64,000 nucleotides of DNA, from positions 1,550,001 to 1,614,000 of the forward strand of contig NZ_CP033917.1 in assembly GCF_003815655.1 (NCBI RefSeq), given 5' to 3'. Every line of letters begins with the position of its first letter. Positions within the stretch are counted from its first letter, which is position 1. Below are positions 59,324 to 64,000 of the stretch, piece by piece. The position numbers and the translations under genes were made by a program. The notes beneath the pieces were generated by a model. That model searched no databases, was not told the origin of the DNA, and saw only the letters and a program-made list of their open reading frames with translations. The DNA comes from Chryseobacterium sp. G0201. Its GTDB lineage: Bacteria > Bacteroidota > Bacteroidia > Flavobacteriales > Weeksellaceae.

Positions 59324-59719
59324 ATGAAATTCAAATTCAGTTTAAAATATTTCGTTGCAACAATAGTAATTTTCTTGGTTGAGGTTTTAATTGCTACAAA
59401 ACTAAAAGATATTTTCTTCGTCAGAGCCTACCTTGGAGATGTAATTGTGGTGATTCTTCTGTATACTTTTGTTAAAAGTTTTTTTATTGTTAATAATCAA
59501 AAACTGATTCTGGGAATTCTTGCTTTTTCTTGCCTGATCGAGTTTGCACAATTCTTCAATATTGCAGAAAAATTAGGCTTCCAACAAGGAAGCCTGATGT
59601 ATATCGTGATCGGAAATTCATTTTCCTGGATCGATATTTTATGTTATGTCGCGGGTTGTTTGCTGCTTTTTCTTTTTGTGAAATTTATTAATCCAAAAGA
59701 AGAAATAAACGTAAATTAA
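59324..59719 (+). CDS. DUF2809-family membrane protein
   Basis: A 131-residue integral membrane protein with four hydrophobic helices (YFVATIVIFLVEVLIATK; YLGDVIVVILLYTFVKSF; LILGILAFSCLIEFAQFF; SWIDILCYVAGCLLLFLF). It matches the DUF2809 pattern, including GDVIVVILLYTF and IEFAQ...IVIGNSFSWIDILCY. Function unknown. An upstream ATG at 59273 adds 17 residues of unlikely sequence. It is convergent with a YARHG-domain gene, ending 0 bases from it. Confidence 0.8.
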   Translation: MKFKFSLKYFVATIVIFLVEVLIATKLKDIFFVRAYLGDVIVVILLYTFVKSFFIVNNQKLILGILAFSCLIEFAQFFNIAEKLGFQQGSLMYIVIGNSFSWIDILCYVAGCLLLFLFVKFINPKEEINVN

Positions 59720-60637
59720 TTATCTTCCGAAACTGTCATATTTATCTTCCGCATATTTTATAAAACGGTTCAACAAAGCCACGTTCTCTTTTTCCATTGG
59801 AGAAAGGTCGCTGTCTACATTATTAGAAACCGGAATATACCAATCTGTCTGTTCAAAAAAGTTTCTGTAAGTCTGTTTTTTAAAAGCATAACCATGTCTT
59901 GCAAAAACCGAATTTTTAATGATTTCAAGATCTAGTTTTCTTAAGTTTTTAAGGTCTTTTTCTGCCAGTTTTTGTTTCGAAGCATTTAATTTAAACACAG
60001 CATCAGAAGCAACTCTGTTTTTTTGAGTTGTATATTTTTCTGTTTTTCCGGTTTCTTCATCGGTGTATTTTTCGACAAAGTCTTTCGGGTTTTCCCAATC
60101 TACCAAATTTGATTCTTCATCCAACATAAAATTAGGATTATAAACGAATTCTTTCTTGGTTAATTTTAATGTCTTTAGTGGAGATTTTACAGCTTTTTTA
60201 TTGAATACAGACCATTTTCCGGTAAGGCTGTCACCAGTTAATTTTACTTCAAATCTTCCATCCGTTTTATCGTTTCCAGGTTCGTCAAGCGTAAATGATT
60301 TTGAACTTTCATTAAAAATTCCTCGGAATGGTCGTTGATTTCCATTCACAATACTTTGCCCGTAAACACTGTCTTTTGTGATCCTGTTGATCTTTAATGC
60401 GATCTTTTTATAAACATCACCTTCATATTCCTCACCATCTTCAGAAGTGATCATTTCCTTTCCTGCAAAATCACCCATGTAAATTCCGTACAATTCTTGG
60501 TGAACTTCAGGAACAACTGCAGAGTCTTTCTTTGCAACAAGAGAATCTTTTGACGAAACGGTTTCTTTTGCATCCTTTTTACAGGCAATTAAACTAATTG
60601 TAAATAAGGAGACTAATGTTAATTTTAAAATTTTCAT
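59720..60637 (-). CDS. YARHG-domain lipoprotein
   Basis: A 305-residue lipoprotein: MKILKLTLVSLFTISLIACK with lipobox LIAC. A beta-sandwich-like region (~50-170) is followed by a YARHG domain near the C-terminus: KNSVFARHGYAFKKQTYRNF and WYIPVSNNVDSDLSPMEKEN, the FARHG and YxP-type signatures. The YARHG domain is extracellular and its role is uncertain. It is anchored to a membrane. Confidence 0.88.
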   Translation of the reverse strand: MKILKLTLVSLFTISLIACKKDAKETVSSKDSLVAKKDSAVVPEVHQELYGIYMGDFAGKEMITSEDGEEYEGDVYKKIALKINRITKDSVYGQSIVNGNQRPFRGIFNESSKSFTLDEPGNDKTDGRFEVKLTGDSLTGKWSVFNKKAVKSPLKTLKLTKKEFVYNPNFMLDEESNLVDWENPKDFVEKYTDEETGKTEKYTTQKNRVASDAVFKLNASKQKLAEKDLKNLRKLDLEIIKNSVFARHGYAFKKQTYRNFFEQTDWYIPVSNNVDSDLSPMEKENVALLNRFIKYAEDKYDSFGR

Positions 60638-60703
60638 ATGTAGTTTTTTTGATTTTTAATGGTGGTGTACAATCGCAAAATTACGGATTGTAGTAAAGCG
60701 ATT

Positions 60704-61342
60704 TTATATAATTTTTTTTGTGATTAAATATTCAATTAAAAGGATATTCGGAACCCAACCCATCCATGCAATAATTTCATAAACATCCATCGGATTGGGG
60801 TGGAATAAATATACAATAATAACCTTCCACATTCTTAAAGTGACTGCAGAAAGCGTTAATGCAAAACTGCGCCACATCCATTGTTTATGTTGTTTAAATT
60901 GCTGCTGTCGGGCAAATTGGTATGCTTTAAAAGTAGTAAACCACCACAAACTTCCCAAAATAACAAAAGAAATTTTAGAAAAAACATCTCCGTTAGCTAA
61001 AAATCCCATATAAACTCCTGATGGAGCAGAAAAGATCAATAATAGAAAAATATAAACCTTTCCCGAGTTTCTGTGGAAATTTTTCAACCCAAAATTTTTC
61101 CTGAGAATAGATGAAAATCCTGAAAGTAAAACAAAAATACTCGTGTAAACATGCGTGTAGAAGAACCACAAATACTCCGGTCTGTCGGTAACTTCGGTTT
61201 GTTTTATCATTAAAAAACTCACCTCAGTTTTTAACGGAATATATTCTAACGTGATTTTCAGCATAAGCCAAAAAAAATATCCGAACCCTATGATTAAAAG
61301 GGTTTTGAGGACGTTTGGGATGTTTTTTTTGATTAAATGCAT
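60704..61342 (-). CDS. DUF2306-family membrane protein
   Basis: A 212-residue protein with about six hydrophobic helices (TLLIIGFGYFFWLMLKI; FYTHVYTSIFVLLSGF; VYIFLLLIFSAPSGVYMGFL; ISFVILGSLWWFTTF; SFALTLSAVTLRMWKVI). Matches DUF2306 by its NFGLKNFHRNSGKVYIFL and KQHKQWMWRSFALT motifs with conserved histidines that could bind haem or metal. Function unknown. It lies 6 bases downstream of the second TonB-like gene on the same strand. Confidence 0.85.
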   Translation of the reverse strand: MHLIKKNIPNVLKTLLIIGFGYFFWLMLKITLEYIPLKTEVSFLMIKQTEVTDRPEYLWFFYTHVYTSIFVLLSGFSSILRKNFGLKNFHRNSGKVYIFLLLIFSAPSGVYMGFLANGDVFSKISFVILGSLWWFTTFKAYQFARQQQFKQHKQWMWRSFALTLSAVTLRMWKVIIVYLFHPNPMDVYEIIAWMGWVPNILLIEYLITKKII

Positions 61343-61348
61343 TATATT

Positions 61349-61756
61349 TTACATACCATTCATGGTGAAAGGAATAGTAAACCAATACTTAACAGGTTGA
61401 TTATTATACATTGCAGGTTTCCATTTCTTTTTGATGGAATTTATTACACGTTCCATTTCTTTATTTAAAATTTGACTGTCGCCAGTTGCTGTTACAGATT
61501 TTATACTTCCGTCAATATCAATAGAAAATTTTACTTGAGATTTGACGGTTCCATTAATTTTAGATAGTATAGCGGTATTAAATTTTTTTGAAATAAGGTT
61601 TCTGAATTCATTGATTCCACCTGGAAATTCTGGCATTGTGTCTACCTTATCAATATAATATGAGGCTTGTGTATTATTTGATTTACTTGCTTCTGTTGTT
61701 TGAGAAAAAATCAGATTGAAACCTAAAAATAGAATTAAGATTAATGTTTTTTTCAT
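61349..61756 (-). CDS. secreted TonB-C-terminal-like protein, copy 2
   Basis: A 135-residue exported protein (MKKTLILILFLGFNLIFSQT). The mature part repeats the pattern of the gene at 56320: TMPEFPGGINEFRNLISKK, VKFSIDIDGSIKSVTATGDS, and KWKPAMYNNQPVKYWFTIPF. The two are paralogues of a TonB-like domain without membrane anchor. It is followed after 6 bases by the DUF2306 gene and preceded by a flavoprotein gene 11 bases upstream. Confidence 0.85.
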   Translation of the reverse strand: MKKTLILILFLGFNLIFSQTTEASKSNNTQASYYIDKVDTMPEFPGGINEFRNLISKKFNTAILSKINGTVKSQVKFSIDIDGSIKSVTATGDSQILNKEMERVINSIKKKWKPAMYNNQPVKYWFTIPFTMNGM

Positions 61757-61767
61757 AAATGTATTTT

Positions 61768-62970
61768 TTAAATGTTATTCAAATCCTGTGCAATCAGCCA
61801 AGCTTCACTCCAGCAAGCCTGAAAATTAAAGCCTCCTGTCACCGCATCAATATTCAAAACTTCTCCCGCAACATAAAAATTAGGCAAAATTTTAGAGGAC
61901 ATATTTTTAAAATTAATTTCTTTTAAATCTACCCCTCCAGCAGTTACAAATTCATCTTTAAAAGTTGATTTTCCTGTTACCTGCAGTTTCTTTTTGCATA
62001 AATTTTCAAGAATCATCTGCATTTCCTTTCCAGAAATTTGGGCAACCTGTTTGTTGAGGTCAACTTTTGAAACTTCTAATATTTTCTGCCAGAATCTATT
62101 CGTAATATCAAATATTTTCGCTAGTCCAATAGTCTTTTTTGGATTGGATTGTTTGAAGTTTTGAAATAATTCTTCTGCATCATCAATATCTTTTGAGATA
62201 AAGTTAACTTCAATTTCAAAATTATATTTAACCTTTGCTAAGCTTAATGCTTCCCAAGCCGATATTTTTAAAATTGCGGGTCCCGAAAGTCCCCAATGGG
62301 TAATTAATAAAGGTCCGCTTTCTTCTGTCTTTAATTTCGGAATGGAGATTTCTGCATTTTCAAAGCTTGTTCCGGGCAATTCTTTTAATAAATCATTCTT
62401 AATATTGAATGTAAAAAGGGATGGAACCAAATCAATGATTTTATGTCCTAAATTTTCAATGATTTTCAATGACTTCGGCGAACTTCCCGTTGTATAAATC
62501 ACAAAATCAGCTTCAAAATCGCCTAAACTTGTTGTAACGATATATCTTTCGTCCAGTTTTTCAATTTCTTTTACCGAGCATTTTGTTTTTACTTCAACTT
62601 TTTTTTGCTGAATTTCATTCAATAACGTATTAATAATGGTCTGTGAAGAGTTGCTTTCAGGAAATACTCTGTTGTCATTTTCTATTTTCAACGGAACTTT
62701 TCGTTGATCAAACCAATCCATCGTGTCTCCCGGCTGAAATTTAGTAAAAACACTTAATAATTCCTTATTCCCACGAGGGTAAAACTGAACCAATTCTTTT
62801 GGATCAAAACAGGCATGCGTCACATTACAACGTCCGCCTCCGGAAATTTTAACTTTCTGAAGTACATCTGAATTTTGCTCAAGAATCGTAATTTTATATT
62901 TTTTTTCGTCAAGATTTGCTGCGCAGAAAAAACCTGCCGCACCACCTCCGATAATGATAATTTGCTTCAT
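61768..62970 (-). CDS. HI0933/YhiN-family flavoprotein
   Basis: A ~400-residue NAD(P)/FAD-dependent oxidoreductase. The N-terminal dinucleotide-binding motif is MKQIIIIGGGAAGFFCA (GxGxxG), followed by ISGGGRCNVTHACF (the HI0933 signature GGGRCNxTN), and C-terminal EFVTAGGVDLKEI and VTGGFNFQACWSEAW. The start at 62970 is chosen; an upstream ATG at 63015 adds 15 residues. Members are of uncertain function. It lies between a TonB-like gene and a divergent thioesterase. Confidence 0.93.
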   Translation of the reverse strand: MKQIIIIGGGAAGFFCAANLDEKKYKITILEQNSDVLQKVKISGGGRCNVTHACFDPKELVQFYPRGNKELLSVFTKFQPGDTMDWFDQRKVPLKIENDNRVFPESNSSQTIINTLLNEIQQKKVEVKTKCSVKEIEKLDERYIVTTSLGDFEADFVIYTTGSSPKSLKIIENLGHKIIDLVPSLFTFNIKNDLLKELPGTSFENAEISIPKLKTEESGPLLITHWGLSGPAILKISAWEALSLAKVKYNFEIEVNFISKDIDDAEELFQNFKQSNPKKTIGLAKIFDITNRFWQKILEVSKVDLNKQVAQISGKEMQMILENLCKKKLQVTGKSTFKDEFVTAGGVDLKEINFKNMSSKILPNFYVAGEVLNIDAVTGGFNFQACWSEAWLIAQDLNNI

Positions 62971-63039
62971 AATTCCTTTAATCTTATGCTGAAGATTATT
63001 TTTCCAAAAGTACAATTTTTATAAACCATCTTATTTGAG

Positions 63040-63047
63040 TAATTTTG
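63040..63047 (+). promoter_or_regulatory. putative -7 element for the thioesterase gene
   Basis: TAATTTTG matches TAnnTTTG, 37 bases before the ATG. Confidence 0.45.
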
Positions 63048-63084
63048 AAGAATATAGTTTAATTATTCTAAAACAGATTTCTAA

Positions 63085-63576
63085 ATGATATTTTACCATA
63101 AATTCGAAGTTCGTTGGAGTGATCTTGATGCCAACAAACACTTAGCAAATTCTTCTTACGTGCAGTTTTGCGCCCAAACCAGAATGGCTTTCATGAAGCA
63201 GGAAAAAATGGGCGTTACGCAAATGAGCCGATGGGGGATTGGCCCTGTGATCATGCATGAAAGATTTTCTTTTTTCAAAGAAATATTCGCAGATCAGGTT
63301 GTTATTGTAAGTCTGGAAATCGATGGATGTGCGGAAGATTGTTCCATTTATCGTTTTGTACATAAATTTTATCTTCCTGATGGTTCACATTGTGCTACTT
63401 CAGAGGCCACAGGAGTTTGGATCGATACGATGTTGAGAAAAATGACAACTCCACCGGATGATGTAATAGAAGCGATGAACAAATATAAAACACCGAATAC
63501 GGTAATTTTAACGAGAGAAGATTTTAAGAAATTACCTTTCCGTCCGGAAAATATTGATCCGACGAAACTTAACTAA
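63085..63576 (+). CDS. acyl-CoA thioesterase, 4HBT hot-dog fold
   Basis: A 163-residue protein of the 4-hydroxybenzoyl-CoA thioesterase group: FEVRWSDLDANKHLANSSYV has the characteristic RWSDLDANxHxxNxxY active-site stretch with Asp, and GPVIMHERFSFFKEIFADQV follows. It hydrolyses acyl-CoA thioesters; the acyl chain is not known. It is followed by tandem short repeats and thiL. Confidence 0.9.
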   Translation: MIFYHKFEVRWSDLDANKHLANSSYVQFCAQTRMAFMKQEKMGVTQMSRWGIGPVIMHERFSFFKEIFADQVVIVSLEIDGCAEDCSIYRFVHKFYLPDGSHCATSEATGVWIDTMLRKMTTPPDDVIEAMNKYKTPNTVILTREDFKKLPFRPENIDPTKLN

Positions 63577-63612
63577 TAAATGATAATAGATAAATGATAA
63601 TAGATAAATGAT
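63576..63612. repeat. 14-bp tandem repeat ATAAATGATAATAG
   Basis: Two exact units at 63576-63589 and 63590-63603 and a partial third unit to 63612, between the thioesterase and thiL. The first unit overlaps the stop codon. Confidence 0.85.
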
Positions 63613-63677
63613 GGTTGATAGAGTAAAATTCTTCAAAATCATTTATTATTTATTAATCATCACTTATAAATTAAAAT

Positions 63678-64000
63678 ATGTTTGAAGATAAAGAACCAGA
63701 ATTAACGCCGATCTCTAAATTAGGAGAATTTGGCTTGATTAAGCATTTAACAGAACATTTTCCTTTGTCCAACGAGTCTTCGGAGATTGGAGTGGGAGAT
63801 GATGCGGCAGTGATTAATCCTGGAAATAAAAAAGTTGTTCTTACAACGGATGTTTTGGCAGAAGGAGTGCATTTCAATTTAGGATATGTTCCATTAAAAC
63901 ATTTAGGATATAAAGCAGTTGTTGTGAATCTAAGTGATGTTGCAGCAATGAACGCTACTCCGACACAGATTTTGGTTTCTTTGGCGGTTTCAAACCGTTT
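63678..64000 (+). CDS. thiL: ThiL, thiamine-monophosphate kinase (5' part)
   Basis: The window ends inside this gene; ~107 codons are present. ThiL phosphorylates thiamine monophosphate to the active pyrophosphate cofactor. The N-terminus matches the family: LTPISKLGEFGLIKHLTEHF, IGVGDDAAVIN with the metal-binding Asp pair, LTTDVLAEGVHFNLGYVP and VNLSDVAAMNATPTQILVSL with the DVAAM motif. The start ATG at 63678 gives the expected N-terminal length. Confidence 0.93.
   Translation, partial: MFEDKEPELTPISKLGEFGLIKHLTEHFPLSNESSEIGVGDDAAVINPGNKKVVLTTDVLAEGVHFNLGYVPLKHLGYKAVVVNLSDVAAMNATPTQILVSLAVSNR

Overview
The window looks like the chromosome of a flavobacterium, most likely Chryseobacterium or a close relative in the Weeksellaceae. 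It is AT-rich. Promoters carry the Bacteroidetes -7 element TAnnTTTG. Many secreted proteins and lipoproteins of Bacteroidetes type are present (DUF885, YARHG, YwqK/MORN, DUF6973, DUF2306). AccD, ClpC and MutS are of flavobacterial type. This genus call is inference from sequence character; no database was consulted.

Layout. (1) 1-6.5 kb is core chromosome: a cut secreted protein, a small lipoprotein, clpC, a small membrane protein, a GT4-like glycosyltransferase, sufE and a GT9 heptosyltransferase-like gene. (2) About 6.52-30.59 kb is an integrated genomic island of roughly 24 kb. It sits at the 3' end of a tRNA-Val(TAC) gene and is bounded by 49-bp direct repeats (48/49 identical) that carry the tRNA 3' end plus its terminator. 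A tyrosine recombinase lies next to the right end with five TTGGTAACCT repeats between it and attR. (3) 30.6-64 kb is core chromosome again: two tandem tRNA-Val genes, folC, a TolC-like gene, sprT-like, manC-like, bcp, nth, an exbB/exbD/tonB operon, a SpmA/SpmB-type membrane protein, accD, fbaA, nadK, a trmH-like methyltransferase, a bestrophin, mutS, a double-glycine leader peptide next to two thioredoxin-fold genes, a HI0933-type flavoprotein, a thioesterase and the start of thiL.

The island is mainly a defence and competition island. It holds a ~1455-residue protein with an Mrr-like nuclease domain followed by a STAND NTPase and a long repeat-like C-terminus (Avs-like architecture). It also holds a complete four-gene operon whose domain set and order (KAP ATPase, unknown B protein, QueC-like, TatD-like) match the QatABCD antiphage system. 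A third cargo is a 740-residue toxin-like protein with membrane segments and a C-terminal C39/papain-like peptidase domain, followed by a probable immunity gene. The remainder looks like element maintenance: RadC-like protein, DUF3871, a frameshifted RecA/Sak4-like ATPase, an SF2 helicase and the integrase. No relaxase, conjugation or phage structural genes are seen, so the element appears non-self-transmissible.

The least explained structure is a set of four ~47-55-bp imperfect palindromes with unlike arms but a common CTATATA core. Three are clustered upstream of the radC-like gene and one abuts the helicase gene. Other unusual points are a possible shared operator (TTACnG-N4-CnGTAA) in front of the regulator region and of qatA, a frameshift splitting the island ATPase, a candidate small RNA at 49.67-49.74 kb, an Nth protein without iron-sulfur cysteines, and a 30-bp perfect inverted repeat after the GNAT gene.
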